Part shown: positions 42,057-50,886 of the stretch, in pieces
Numbering within the stretch: the stretch's first letter is position 1
Layout: every line of letters begins with the position of its first letter
Assembly: GCF_021129305.1 (NCBI RefSeq)
Contig: NZ_JAJOMB010000009.1
Location: 227,833 to 291,832 of the forward strand
Reading direction: 5' to 3'
Length of the DNA: 64,000 nucleotides
DNA from: Kineosporia babensis
GTDB lineage: Bacteria; Actinomycetota; Actinomycetes; Actinomycetales; Kineosporiaceae
Program-made: the position numbers and the translations under genes
Notes under the pieces: generated by a model
What the model saw: the letters and a program-made list of their open reading frames with translations, nothing else
Databases searched by the model: none
Told to the model about the DNA's origin: nothing

Positions 42057-42803
42057 ATGTCGCACAATCGCGTTTCCCTGGCCGCCCGCGCCGGGGCCAC
42101 CCTCTTCGCCGCCGCCGCGATCAGCCTGGCCGGTGCGGCCGTGGCCGAGGCCCATGTACGGGTCACGCCGGACAGCACCGCCGAGGGCGGCTACTCGCGC
42201 CTCACTTTCCGGGTGCCCAACGAGTCCGACACCGCCGGCACCACGTCCGTCGCGGTCAGCCTGCCCACCGACACCCCGTTCAGCTCGGTGATGACCAAGC
42301 CGGTTCCGGGGTGGAAGGCCGAGGTCGTCGAGGCAGAGCTGCCCGAGCCGATCGAGGTGGACGGGGCGACGGTCACCAAGGCTCCGGCCACGGTCACCTG
42401 GACCGCCGAGGGGGACACCCAGATCAACCCGGGGGAGTACCAGGAGTTCTCCATCTCGGTCGGCCCGCTGCCGAAGATGGGTACCACGATCGAGCTGCCG
42501 ACCAAGCAGACGTACTCCGACGGCGAGGTCGCGGACTGGAACCAGCCCACGGTCGAGGGTGAGGAAGAGCCCGAGAGCCCGGCGCCGGCGTTCGAGGTCA
42601 CGGCGGTTGAGGCGGGCGGTCACCACGCAGCAGCGGCCACCGACGCTGACGCCGAGGAAGCGGACGAGGAGACGGCGGACGCGAGCAGCTCCGACTCGGC
42701 GGCCCGCTGGCTGGGTGCGGGCGGTCTGGCCGTAGGTGTTGCCGGTCTGGCGTTCGGTGCGCTGGCCTGGCGCCGGGCCTCGGCTGTCCAGAACAACAAG
42801 TAA
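42057..42803 (+). CDS. ycnI: YcnI-like (DUF1775) copper-binding exported protein
   Basis: This 248-aa protein has a signal peptide ending AEA-H33, so His is the first mature residue, which in YcnI proteins supplies a Cu(II) site together with an acidic residue and a nearby Trp. The core (33-170) shows HVRVTPDSTAEGGYSRLTFRVPNES and PGEYQEFSISVGPLP, diagnostic for DUF1775. An acidic His-containing linker (EAGGHHAAAATDADAEEAD) and a C-terminal TM helix anchor it outside the membrane. It lies 12 bp upstream of copC with AAGGGG between, clearly one operon. The likely role is extracytoplasmic copper chaperoning to CopC and cuproenzymes. Confidence 0.92.
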   Translation: MSHNRVSLAARAGATLFAAAAISLAGAAVAEAHVRVTPDSTAEGGYSRLTFRVPNESDTAGTTSVAVSLPTDTPFSSVMTKPVPGWKAEVVEAELPEPIEVDGATVTKAPATVTWTAEGDTQINPGEYQEFSISVGPLPKMGTTIELPTKQTYSDGEVADWNQPTVEGEEEPESPAPAFEVTAVEAGGHHAAAATDADAEEADEETADASSSDSAARWLGAGGLAVGVAGLAFGALAWRRASAVQNNK

Positions 42804-42815
42804 GGGGAACCGGTG

Positions 42816-43436
42816 ATGAACAGCGGTAAGAAGCGACTGGGCGCCAAGTTCGCCGCCGTACTGGCCCTGGTGCTGTCCGGCCTGGTGCTCGGGGCCGGCC
42901 CGGCCTTGGCGCACGACGCGCTGACCGAGTCGAACCCGGAAGACGGCTCCACCGTGAAGACCCTGCCGGACGAGATCGAGCTGATCTTCAACAACAACCC
43001 GCTCGCGCTCGGTTCGGTGGTGCGGATCGAGGGCCCGGACGGTGACGTCACCGAGGGCAAGCCGAAGATCGTGGACGAGACGGTCAGCCAGGCGATCGCG
43101 CCCGGTGCGGCGGCCGGTGAGTACCAGGTCCAGTGGCGGGTGACCTCGTCGGACGGCCACCCGATCTCCGGCGAATTCTCGTTCACCGCCGAGGCCGGTA
43201 ACGAGGCACCGGCCACGGTCGAACCCACGGCCGAGGCCACCGAGACCACGGTGGCCGAGACCACCGCCCCGGCCGAGACGGCTACCGAAGTTGCTACCGA
43301 GAGCACCAGCGCAGAAGCAGATTCCGGCGGCACCTCGCCGGTCCTGATCATCACCCTGGCGGTGCTCGCCGTGGTGATTCTCGGTGCCGTGGTGTACGTG
43401 TTCGTGCTGGCCCCCAAGCGCTCCAGCGAGAACTGA
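42816..43436 (+). CDS. copC: CopC-domain copper-binding protein, membrane anchored
   Basis: This 206-aa protein has a signal peptide cleaved at ALA-H33, giving the N-terminal His of the Cu(II) site, and SSDGHPISGEFSFT supplies the Asp and second His. No Met-rich Cu(I) loop is visible, so this is a Cu(II)-only CopC. SNPEDGSTVKTLPDEIELIFNN is the canonical opening. A Thr/Glu/Ala-rich stalk and a C-terminal TM helix (VLIITLAVLAVVILGAVVYVFVL) follow. ATG 42816 is preferred over GTG 42813 because AAGGGG is 8 nt away. No CopD gene is adjacent. Confidence 0.93.
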   Translation: MNSGKKRLGAKFAAVLALVLSGLVLGAGPALAHDALTESNPEDGSTVKTLPDEIELIFNNNPLALGSVVRIEGPDGDVTEGKPKIVDETVSQAIAPGAAAGEYQVQWRVTSSDGHPISGEFSFTAEAGNEAPATVEPTAEATETTVAETTAPAETATEVATESTSAEADSGGTSPVLIITLAVLAVVILGAVVYVFVLAPKRSSEN

Positions 43437-43443
43437 CCAAGCG

Positions 43444-43477
43444 GACCGGCCCGCTCGTCCAACCGGGCGGGCCGGTC
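43444..43477. terminator. GC hairpin between convergent genes
   Basis: GACCGGCCCGC (43444-43454) pairs perfectly with GCGGGCCGGTC (43467-43477), starting 8 bp after the copC stop and reaching the stop of the minus-strand gene. There is no T-run on either strand, so it may act with Rho or only as a barrier. Confidence 0.55.
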
Positions 43478-44711
43478 AGCGCGGTTCCGGCAGAACCACC
43501 GTCACCCGACGGTTCTCGCGGCGCCCGGCGTCGGTGACGTTCGGCCGGCGCGGGCTTCGCTCGCCGAAACCCTGCACTTCCAGACGCACATCCACCTGGT
43601 CCAAGCGGTCGCTCAGAGCCTGGGCCACGGCCATCGCCCGTCGCTTGGACAGCTTCAGGTTCTCCGCCCGGCTGCCCACACTGTCGGTGTACCCGTTCAC
43701 CTGAATGCTTCCCTGCACACCGATTTCGCGGATGTGCCCGGCCAGCGCGTCGAGTCGGTTGCCGGACTTCGGCGACACCTCGAACGAGCCGGACCGGAAG
43801 AGCAGGTCGGACAAGAACGTGTATTCGCGCCCAGGCTGCACGGTCGGCACGACGTGGGGCTTCTGCTTGGAGACGATGAGCGCGCCGGAGCTGGACCCGT
43901 CACCGCCCGCTCGGGGAGCGTCGGTGACAGACGGAAGGCTTGCCCCCAGCTGATCCGCAACCGAAGAGCCGGCGGAGGAACCCGTCACCGCAGAAGACGT
44001 TTGCTGCACCGGAACAATCACATTCACCACCACCCAAGCCAGCAGAGCCAGCGCGGCCAATGCCATCAGCACGCCCGCCAGCGCAGCCCGATGCCGCCCC
44101 CACCAGACCGCACGCCAGCTCAAAGGCGGTGGCCGATCTACCTCAGCCGCTGGCGCTACAGGGGGATCCGGAGCTGAAGCCTGAAGCACCTGCACCCCGC
44201 GCTCTTCCCGCGAACGCGCCACCGCAATCAGCGCACTCGCCACCCCGCCAGCCGAATTCACTCCCTCCGGATCGTGCAGCGCCGCCCAGTCCAGCCACAA
44301 GGTGAGCTTGCGAACCAGTCCGTCGGCACCGAACTCGGCCACCGCCCGCAACGGCATCCGAACCCTTGCAGCCGACTCTGAAGTAGTTCGTCGCGGCACT
44401 AGCCTCGCCTCGACCACGGCCTCCTCGGAGACTTCACCGGTCGAGATCAGCCGCCGCGAAGGTGCCCAGGCGAGTTCCCGAACCAGCGCCGACAGTTCCT
44501 GACCCGCGCGCCGGAGTTCATCGTGCCCTCGAAACACAAGATCACCTTCGCGCCGGGGCACCCGCAGGCAGGCGTCATGGCTAAAGCAAAGGACGAGCGC
44601 GTCCAGATCGCATTCGATCAGCGAGTCGCGTAGTTGCTTGAGTGGATCGCGATGGGGCGAGGCATCAGCATCGAGACCGTCGCCTGGCGAGGAGCCAGGA
44701 TTCACGTCCAT
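43476..44711 (-). CDS. NTF2-like/TM/OmpA-domain envelope protein
   Basis: This 411-aa protein joins three parts: a cytoplasmic N-terminal domain of about 125 residues with SnoaL/NTF2-like character (LRDSLIECDLDALVLCFSHDACLRVP and VRKLTLWLDWAALHDP), one TM helix (ALAGVLMALAALALLAWVVVNVIV) and an OmpA-type peptidoglycan-binding domain (about 285-411). The last has FLSDLLFRSGSFEVSPKSG, IQVNGYTDSVGSRAENLKLSKRRAMAV and GFGERSPRRPNVTDAGRRENRRV, including the D and R that contact diaminopimelate. It should tether the membrane to cell wall; the role of the cytosolic domain is unknown. ATG 44711 has a poor ribosome site; TTG 44747 is less likely. Confidence 0.82.
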   Translation of the reverse strand: MDVNPGSSPGDGLDADASPHRDPLKQLRDSLIECDLDALVLCFSHDACLRVPRREGDLVFRGHDELRRAGQELSALVRELAWAPSRRLISTGEVSEEAVVEARLVPRRTTSESAARVRMPLRAVAEFGADGLVRKLTLWLDWAALHDPEGVNSAGGVASALIAVARSREERGVQVLQASAPDPPVAPAAEVDRPPPLSWRAVWWGRHRAALAGVLMALAALALLAWVVVNVIVPVQQTSSAVTGSSAGSSVADQLGASLPSVTDAPRAGGDGSSSGALIVSKQKPHVVPTVQPGREYTFLSDLLFRSGSFEVSPKSGNRLDALAGHIREIGVQGSIQVNGYTDSVGSRAENLKLSKRRAMAVAQALSDRLDQVDVRLEVQGFGERSPRRPNVTDAGRRENRRVTVVLPEPR

Positions 44712-44892
44712 CACGTGCGTCCCACGGGTGCTCGTCCTGCCGGGCAAAGGGACAGTTCTGCCGGAGCGCGCACGGAGAAAGACTGAGTGCTACCGGTATC
44801 GCTGCGCAAGCAGACGGGCCATCCCACCGGTACTTCGCTGCCCAGGCAGGGAGTTCTGATGCAGGGGTACGGGCCGCAGCCTCCTCAAGAGA

Positions 44893-44938
44893 CAAAACGC
44901 GCCCACCCCGTCCCAAATTGGAGACGGGGTGGGCGCGT
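44893..44938 (-). terminator. Terminator of the glgE-treS-mak operon
   Basis: On the minus strand CGCGCCCACCCCGTC (44938-44924) pairs with GACGGGGTGGGCGCG (44913-44899), followed by TTTTGTCT. The perfect 15-bp stem lies 27 bp after the mak stop. Confidence 0.92.
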
Positions 44939-44964
44939 AGGTGAGGAACCGAACCGAAGGTGCC

Positions 44965-46488
44965 CTACCGCACGGAGCTCTTGGCCAGCAGTCGGCCCAC
45001 CGCGTGCAGCGGCACCTCGACCCAGCCGGGCCGGTGCCGCGTCTCGTAAACCACCTCGTACAGCGCCTTGTCGAGCTCCAGCGCCCGCAACAACGCAGCA
45101 TCCTGACGCGGGTCACGCCCGGCCTCGGCGGCATACCCCGTGAGGTAGGCCTCCCGGCACTCCCCGGCCCAGGTGGAGGCCGCGAGCGCCCGCGGGTCGT
45201 CGTCGGCCAGCCCGAGAACCGAGTGACGAGCGGCGTAGTCGAACGAGCGCAGCATGCCGGCCACGTCGCGCAGCGCCAGGTCGGGATCGCCGCGCTCGGC
45301 CAGGGGCCGCAGCGGCTCACCTTCGAAGTCGAGCAGCACCCAGCCCCGGGCCTCGGAGTACAAGGCCTGACCCAGGTGCAGGTCGCCGTGGACGATCTGC
45401 AGGTCCGGCGCCTCGCTCAGATGCCGGACCTGGTCGACCACCTCGCCTGCCGCGTCGGCGTACTCGCTCAGCGCCGGAGCTGCCTCCAGCGCCCAGTTCA
45501 GCCGCTGCCGCAGGTGATCGGCCAGCGCGGCCAGGGTGAGCGAGGTGCTGGGACGGGTGGGCAGGACTTCGGCGAGCGCAGCGTGCACGGCCGCGGTGGC
45601 GGCACCCAGCTGGGCCGACAACTGCGCGAAAGTCTCTCCGTTGGTTACCGCACCGGTAGCCACTCGCCAGCCGTCGGCGCTGCCGGCGACGAACTCGGCC
45701 GCGGCGGACAGGTGCCCCCAGGCGGGCTGACCGCCCGGCTGCACCCACTCGCCCTCGACCCAGCCGACCAGCCGGGGCACCCGCTCGTTGCCGGCCCGGG
45801 CCAGAGCACCCGGCACGACCACGTCGGGGTTACGGCCGGACTGCAGCACCCGGAACAGCTTGATCATCACCGGATCGGCGCCGTCCGCACCGACGATGAT
45901 CGAGGTGTTGGACTGCTCGCCGGAGAGCACCTTGGCCGGGCGGTGCGGATCGGGCGGGGCTTCACCCGCCCGGCGCACTCCCCGCACCCGGCTGCGCGGG
46001 GTACCGGCCTCGGACATCGCCTCGCTGGAGGAGGCGATCAGCTCGGTCCAGGCCGCCACGAAGTCCGGGTCGTGCGGGGCGTCGTAGACGTACCGCACGC
46101 CGTCGGGGGTACGCAGCTCGCCCAGCAGGGCGTGAGCGAGCTCGGCCACCGGCTCGCTGCGGTAGGTGAGCGGCACCTGGTAGGTGGCCGCTCCCGCGTC
46201 CGAGGCCGGCTGCCCGGCCGGCAGCGCACTGATCAGGTGCACCACGATGCCGACCCGCCGCCGGATCGCCGCCTCCGGGGCGACTACCGGCCGCCCTTCG
46301 GTGGGCAGCGGGATCTCCCCGGTGGCCGGCTCGACCACCGACGGCGCCGGGACCGGCGGGACCAGAGTGATCTGGCCTGCCGGCGCCAGCGAGACCCCGC
46401 CGTGCCCGGCCGAGAACCAGCGCTGCCGGGGTAACCAGCTGGCCAGCAACCCGGCGATGTCGACGGCACCGGTGACCGGTTCGTTCAT
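44965..46488 (-). CDS. mak: Maltokinase
   Basis: This 507-aa kinase phosphorylates maltose with ATP to alpha-maltose-1-phosphate, the GlgE substrate. The C-terminal half has the eukaryotic-like kinase motifs IVHGDLHLGQALY (catalytic Asp) and WVLLDFEGEP (metal-binding Asp), characteristic of Mak/Pep2. The N-terminal part has LLASWLPRQRWFSAGHGG, the maltokinase cap. KVLSGEQSNTSIIVG includes the nucleotide-binding stretch. AGGAG lies 7 nt before ATG 46488, and the treS stop is 16 bp upstream, so it is the third gene of the glgE operon. It is not fused to TreS. Confidence 0.93.
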   Translation of the reverse strand: MNEPVTGAVDIAGLLASWLPRQRWFSAGHGGVSLAPAGQITLVPPVPAPSVVEPATGEIPLPTEGRPVVAPEAAIRRRVGIVVHLISALPAGQPASDAGAATYQVPLTYRSEPVAELAHALLGELRTPDGVRYVYDAPHDPDFVAAWTELIASSSEAMSEAGTPRSRVRGVRRAGEAPPDPHRPAKVLSGEQSNTSIIVGADGADPVMIKLFRVLQSGRNPDVVVPGALARAGNERVPRLVGWVEGEWVQPGGQPAWGHLSAAAEFVAGSADGWRVATGAVTNGETFAQLSAQLGAATAAVHAALAEVLPTRPSTSLTLAALADHLRQRLNWALEAAPALSEYADAAGEVVDQVRHLSEAPDLQIVHGDLHLGQALYSEARGWVLLDFEGEPLRPLAERGDPDLALRDVAGMLRSFDYAARHSVLGLADDDPRALAASTWAGECREAYLTGYAAEAGRDPRQDAALLRALELDKALYEVVYETRHRPGWVEVPLHAVGRLLAKSSVR

Positions 46489-46504
46489 CGGGCGGCTCCT
46501 GAAG

Positions 46505-48280
46505 TCATCGGGCGGCCCCGGCGTTCACGCTGGCGGCCACCGAGTTGCCGATGGAGCGTGCGGTCGGGTCGATCGGCGGCGTGATCGAGAGCCAGTAGAA
46601 GTCCCGCGAGCCCATCGTCAGGGTGAGCTCGGCACTCTGCGGCACCGGCTTGAACCCGGTCCCGCCGAAGATGTCGCTGATCTCGTGATCGGCGGTCCAG
46701 TGCGGCAGGTGCAGGGTGGTGGCCTGCGCGGTCCGGCTGAGGTTGTTGACGCACAGCAGGATCTCCGGCTCCTCGCCGGTCTCCGGATCGCCCTGGAACA
46801 CCCGCAGGAAGGCCAGCACCGCCGGGTTGTCGGCCTCGACCGCCTGGTAGGTGCCCATCCCGAAAGCCGGATGATCGCGCCGGATCTGCAGCATCGAGCG
46901 CACCCAGTTCAGCAGCGAGCTGGAGGTGGCCATCTGCGCCTCCACGTTCACCGCCGCGTAGTGGTACTGCAGCGACTGCACGGCCGGCAGGTAGAGCTTG
47001 CCCGGGTCGGCGGTGGAGAAGCCGGCGTTACGGTCGGGCGTCCACTGCATCGGGGTGCGCACCGCGTCCCGGTCGGGCAGCCAGATGTTGTCGCCCATCC
47101 CGATCTCGTCGCCGTAGTACAGCGTCGGGCTGCCGGGCATCGACAGCACCAGCGCGTGCGCCAGCTCGATCTCGGCCCGCGAGCCGTCCAGCAGGGTCGC
47201 GAGTCTGCGCCGGATGCCGATGTTGGCCCGCATCCGCGGGTCCGGGGCGTACCAGCCGTACATCGCGGCGCGCTCTTCGGTGGTGACCATCTCGAGCGTC
47301 AGCTCGTCGTGGTTACGCAGGAAGGTGCCCCACTGGCCGTGCGCCGGGATGTCCGGGGTCTCGGCCAGGATGTCGACGATCGGCTTGGCCTTCTCGTCCC
47401 GCAGCGCGTAGTAGATCCGCGGCATCACCGGGAAGTGGAAGCACATGTGGCACTCGGGCTCGTCCTCGGTACCGAAGTACTCGACCACGTCCTTCGGCCA
47501 CTGGTTGGCCTCGGCCAGCATGATCCGGCCCGGGTACTCCTCGTCGATGGTGGAGCGCAGCTTGCGCAGGAACCCGTGGGTCTGCGGCAGGTTCTCGCAG
47601 TTGGTGCCGTCCTCCTCGAACAGGTACGGCACCGCGTCCAGCCGGAACCCGTCGATCCCCATGTCCATCCAGAACCGGACGACGTCGAGGATCGCCTCCT
47701 GCACCGCCGGGTTCTCGAAGTTCAGGTCCGGCTGGTGACCGAAGAACCGGTGCCAGAAGTACTGCCGGCGCACCGGGTCGAACGTCCAGTTGCTGGACTC
47801 GGTGTCGACGAAGATGATCCGGGCGTCCTGGTACAGCTCGTCCGAGTCGCTCCAGACGTAGAAGTCGCCGTACGGCCCCTCCGGGTCGTTGCGGCTGGAC
47901 TGGAACCACGGGTGCGCGTCCGAGGTGTGGTTGATCACCAGGTCGGTGATCACCCGCAGCCCCCGGGCGTGCGCCTGGGCGACGAACTCCTGGAAGTCCG
48001 GCATGGTGCCGAACTCCGGCAGCACGGCGCAGTAGTCGGCGATGTCGTACCCGCCGTCGCGCAGCGGCGAGGCGTAGAACGGCGGCAGCCACAGGCAGTC
48101 CACGCCGAGCGACTGGATGTAGTCCAGCTTGCCGATCAGACCGGTGAAGTCACCCGAGCCGGAGCCGTTGGAGTCGGCGAAGGCCCGGACCAGCACCTCG
48201 TAGAAGACGGCCTTGCGGTACCAGTTGGGGTCGTTGTCGAGACCCTGATGGATACCCACACCACTGATGTTCCTGGGCAA
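46505..48280 (-). CDS. treS: Trehalose synthase (maltose/trehalose interconversion)
   Basis: This GH13 enzyme of about 591 aa isomerises trehalose and maltose. It shows [20 protein letters not shown] and the four GH13 regions: [29 protein letters not shown] (nucleophile Asp), [12 protein letters not shown] (acid/base Glu) and [10 protein letters not shown]. The start is unclear: TTG 48280 has AGGAGGG ending 8 nt upstream inside glgE and lies 1 bp after the glgE stop, giving tight coupling; ATG 48298 overlaps glgE by 17 bp but has no ribosome site; GTG 48259 is another option. It supplies maltose to Mak and so connects trehalose to glucan synthesis. Confidence 0.94.
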   Translation of the reverse strand: MPRNISGVGIHQGLDNDPNWYRKAVFYEVLVRAFADSNGSGSGDFTGLIGKLDYIQSLGVDCLWLPPFYASPLRDGGYDIADYCAVLPEFGTMPDFQEFVAQAHARGLRVITDLVINHTSDAHPWFQSSRNDPEGPYGDFYVWSDSDELYQDARIIFVDTESSNWTFDPVRRQYFWHRFFGHQPDLNFENPAVQEAILDVVRFWMDMGIDGFRLDAVPYLFEEDGTNCENLPQTHGFLRKLRSTIDEEYPGRIMLAEANQWPKDVVEYFGTEDEPECHMCFHFPVMPRIYYALRDEKAKPIVDILAETPDIPAHGQWGTFLRNHDELTLEMVTTEERAAMYGWYAPDPRMRANIGIRRRLATLLDGSRAEIELAHALVLSMPGSPTLYYGDEIGMGDNIWLPDRDAVRTPMQWTPDRNAGFSTADPGKLYLPAVQSLQYHYAAVNVEAQMATSSSLLNWVRSMLQIRRDHPAFGMGTYQAVEADNPAVLAFLRVFQGDPETGEEPEILLCVNNLSRTAQATTLHLPHWTADHEISDIFGGTGFKPVPQSAELTLTMGSRDFYWLSITPPIDPTARSIGNSVAASVNAGAAR

Positions 48281-48281
48281 C

Positions 48282-50408
48282 CTAGACCCTCCTGACATGG
48301 AGGACGTGGGCGGGCTGGAAGTAGGGGTCGAGACGCACGTAGTTGCGTTCCTGCCACGGGTAGGTCGTGCCCGTGATCAGGTCCTCCACGATGAAGCCGT
48401 CGAACCAGTCCAGGCCCAGGGCGGGCATGTCCAGGTGCACGGTGGTCTCGCGCGTGGTGTGCGGATCGAGGTTGACGACGACGATGAGCACGTCCTCGGG
48501 GCCACCGGCCGTCTCGCTCGACTCCACCCGCCGCGAGTAGCAGATCACCTGCTCGTCGTCGACGGTGTGGAACACGGTGTTGCGCAGGCGCTGCAGAGCC
48601 TTGTGGTTACGCCTGATGTCGTTCAGCCGCGTGATGTACGGCGCGATCGAGCGGCCGTGGTTGGCGCCGCCCGGCTCGTAGCTGCGCCAGTCCCGCGGGC
48701 GGTACTGGAACTTCTCGCTGTCCAGGTACTCCTCACGACCGGGCAGCGGCGCCCCCTCGCAGAGCTCGTAACCGGAGTACATGCCCCAGTTCGACGAGAG
48801 GGTGGCGGCCAGCACGGCCCGCAGCTTGAAGGCCGAGGGACTCGCGTCCTGCAGGAACTCGTGCAGGATGTCCGGCGTGTTAGGCCAGAAGTTCGGCCGC
48901 ATGTAGTCGGCACTTGAGCCGGTCAGCTCGGTGACGTACTCGGTCAGCTCTTCTTTGGTGTTGCGCCAGGTGAAGTACGTGTACGACTGGTGGAAACCGA
49001 CCTTGCCGAGGGTGTGCATCATCGCCGGGCGGGTGAACGCCTCGGCCAGGAACAGCACCTCCGGGTTCGTGGCGTTGACCGAGCGGATCAGCCACTCCCA
49101 GAACGAGACCGGCTTGGTGTGCGGGTTGTCCACCCGGAACACCTTGATCCCCCGGTCGATCCAGTACCGCACCACCCGCAGGATCTCGGCGGCCAGGCCG
49201 GCCGGGTCGTTGTCGAAGTTCAGCGGGTAGATGTCCTGGTACTTCTTCGGCGGGTTCTCGGCATAGGCGATGCTGCCGTCGGCCCGGGTGGTGAACCACT
49301 CCGGGTTGGACTTGGCCCACGGGTGGTCCGGCGCGCACTGCAGGGCCAGGTCCAGCGCGATCTCCAGGCCCAGGGCCTTGGCGGTGGAGACGAAGTGGTC
49401 GAAGTCCTCCACCGTGCCCAGGTCCGGGTGGATCGCGTCGTGCCCACCCTCGTCCGAGCCGATCGCCCAGGTCGAGCCCGGGTCGCTCGGGCCCGGGGTG
49501 AGGGTGTTGTTCGGGCCCTTGCGGTTGACCCGGCCGATCGGGTGGATCGGCGGCAGGTAGACGATGTCGAAACCCATCGCCGCGGCCGCCGCCAGCCGGG
49601 GCTCGGCCTGCCGGAACGTGCCGGAGATCCAGCGCCCGTTCTCGTCCAGCCGGGCGCCCTCGGAGCGCGGGAACAGCTCGTACCAGGCCGAGAACAGCGC
49701 CCGCTCGCGCTGCACCTCGAGCTTCAGGGCCGGCGAGGGGGAGACCATGTCACGCAGCGGGCTCTCGTTCAGCGCGCCCTTGACCTGCAGCGACAGCCCG
49801 GCCGCGAGCCGCTCGGAGATCGAGCGGTTGCTGTTGCGCAGCACCGCCGCGGCCTCGGTCAGGTTGAGCATGGGCTTGCGCCGCTGCTTGGTCTCCTTGA
49901 CCGCCCGCTCCATCAGCCGGGCGCCCTCCTCGAGCATCAGCTCGACGTCGACCCCGGAGCCGATCTTGATCACGGCATCGTGTTCCCAGGTGCCGTACGG
50001 ATCGCTCCAGCCCTCGACCTGGTACGTCCACACCCCGATCCGGTCCGGCGTGAAAGTCGCGTGGTAGCGGTCGGTCCCGGGCGCGCCCGGGCTCATCCGG
50101 ACCTCGGTGTGCCGTCTGCCCTCCGGATCGATCAGCACCGCGGTGGCGGCGACCGCGTCGTGCCCCTCCCGGAACACGGTGGCGCTCACCGTGACGGTCT
50201 CGCCGACGACGGCCTTGGCCGGCCAGCGGCCACCGTCGACGTTCGGCGTCACCCCGGTGACCGGGATGCGTCCGATGCCGGGACGTCCGTAGACGACCGA
50301 CGCACTTTCACCCTTGCCCTGAGCGAGGTAGGGGGCAGGGGCGGCGCTCGCGGGGAGCGAGGCGTCCTTGCCGTTGTACTCAGGGGCCGAGCTGGTCTGT
50401 GTCTCCAT
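48282..50408 (-). CDS. glgE: Alpha-1,4-glucan:maltose-1-phosphate maltosyltransferase
   Basis: This 708-aa GH13_3 enzyme adds maltosyl units from maltose-1-phosphate to alpha-glucan chains. Sequence matches the mycobacterial enzyme through long stretches: [87 protein letters not shown] (nucleophile Asp), [10 protein letters not shown] (Glu) and PNTPDILHE (stabiliser Asp). The N-terminal 50 residues are variable and probably disordered. ATG 50408 follows a weak GGGAACGGG; ATG 50474 would add 22 residues. It is first gene of the glgE-treS-mak operon and divergent from glgP. Confidence 0.96.
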   Translation of the reverse strand: METQTSSAPEYNGKDASLPASAAPAPYLAQGKGESASVVYGRPGIGRIPVTGVTPNVDGGRWPAKAVVGETVTVSATVFREGHDAVAATAVLIDPEGRRHTEVRMSPGAPGTDRYHATFTPDRIGVWTYQVEGWSDPYGTWEHDAVIKIGSGVDVELMLEEGARLMERAVKETKQRRKPMLNLTEAAAVLRNSNRSISERLAAGLSLQVKGALNESPLRDMVSPSPALKLEVQRERALFSAWYELFPRSEGARLDENGRWISGTFRQAEPRLAAAAAMGFDIVYLPPIHPIGRVNRKGPNNTLTPGPSDPGSTWAIGSDEGGHDAIHPDLGTVEDFDHFVSTAKALGLEIALDLALQCAPDHPWAKSNPEWFTTRADGSIAYAENPPKKYQDIYPLNFDNDPAGLAAEILRVVRYWIDRGIKVFRVDNPHTKPVSFWEWLIRSVNATNPEVLFLAEAFTRPAMMHTLGKVGFHQSYTYFTWRNTKEELTEYVTELTGSSADYMRPNFWPNTPDILHEFLQDASPSAFKLRAVLAATLSSNWGMYSGYELCEGAPLPGREEYLDSEKFQYRPRDWRSYEPGGANHGRSIAPYITRLNDIRRNHKALQRLRNTVFHTVDDEQVICYSRRVESSETAGGPEDVLIVVVNLDPHTTRETTVHLDMPALGLDWFDGFIVEDLITGTTYPWQERNYVRLDPYFQPAHVLHVRRV

Positions 50409-50874
50409 ACGTTTACCCGTTCCCGCGACGCCTGAGATGCGGTCGATCTGATCGAAGCCACTGTGGAGGCTCATGGACGCTTCCGACGACCTTCCCGGCA
50501 GGGCACTGCGGCCCCCGCCAATTCCGAACTGCACACGTGCCCAACATCCAGGTACCAGGGTCGGTCATGCTGGGGGGTCCCCGCATTTCCACCGCACCGT
50601 CACCGTCGAACCGCCATCGGAACGCACTCGTTGCGGTACCCGCTGTTCACCTGGTGACGCCAGGACCCGCCGGCCGCTGCGCCGAGGGTGCCGGTCGCCG
50701 ACCATCAGGATTCATGGTCGCGCTCACGACACCCCAGGCCCAGATCCAACCAGACAGTAGTTTCAGGGCGATCACTGCGGTGCTTCAAAACCTATCGGCA
50801 GGGCGCGGGTGAAACTTCTTGCGAGTTCCGCAAGAGGTTCACCGTCTCGCCGCGAGATCGCCGGCCACCTGTCC
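50409..50874. other. 466-bp divergent region between glgE and glgP
   Basis: The glgE promoter must be here, possibly with control sites for both directions. I see no clear palindrome. The first 66 bp may code for an extended GlgE N-terminus. Confidence 0.4.
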
Positions 50875-50880
50875 TAGGGT
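50875..50880 (+). promoter_or_regulatory. Probable -10 of glgP (leaderless)
   Basis: TAGGGT ends 7 nt before GTG 50887, the leaderless spacing. The AGGG inside it could alternatively act as a ribosome site, so the two readings compete. Confidence 0.4.
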
Positions 50881-50886
50881 GGCCGG

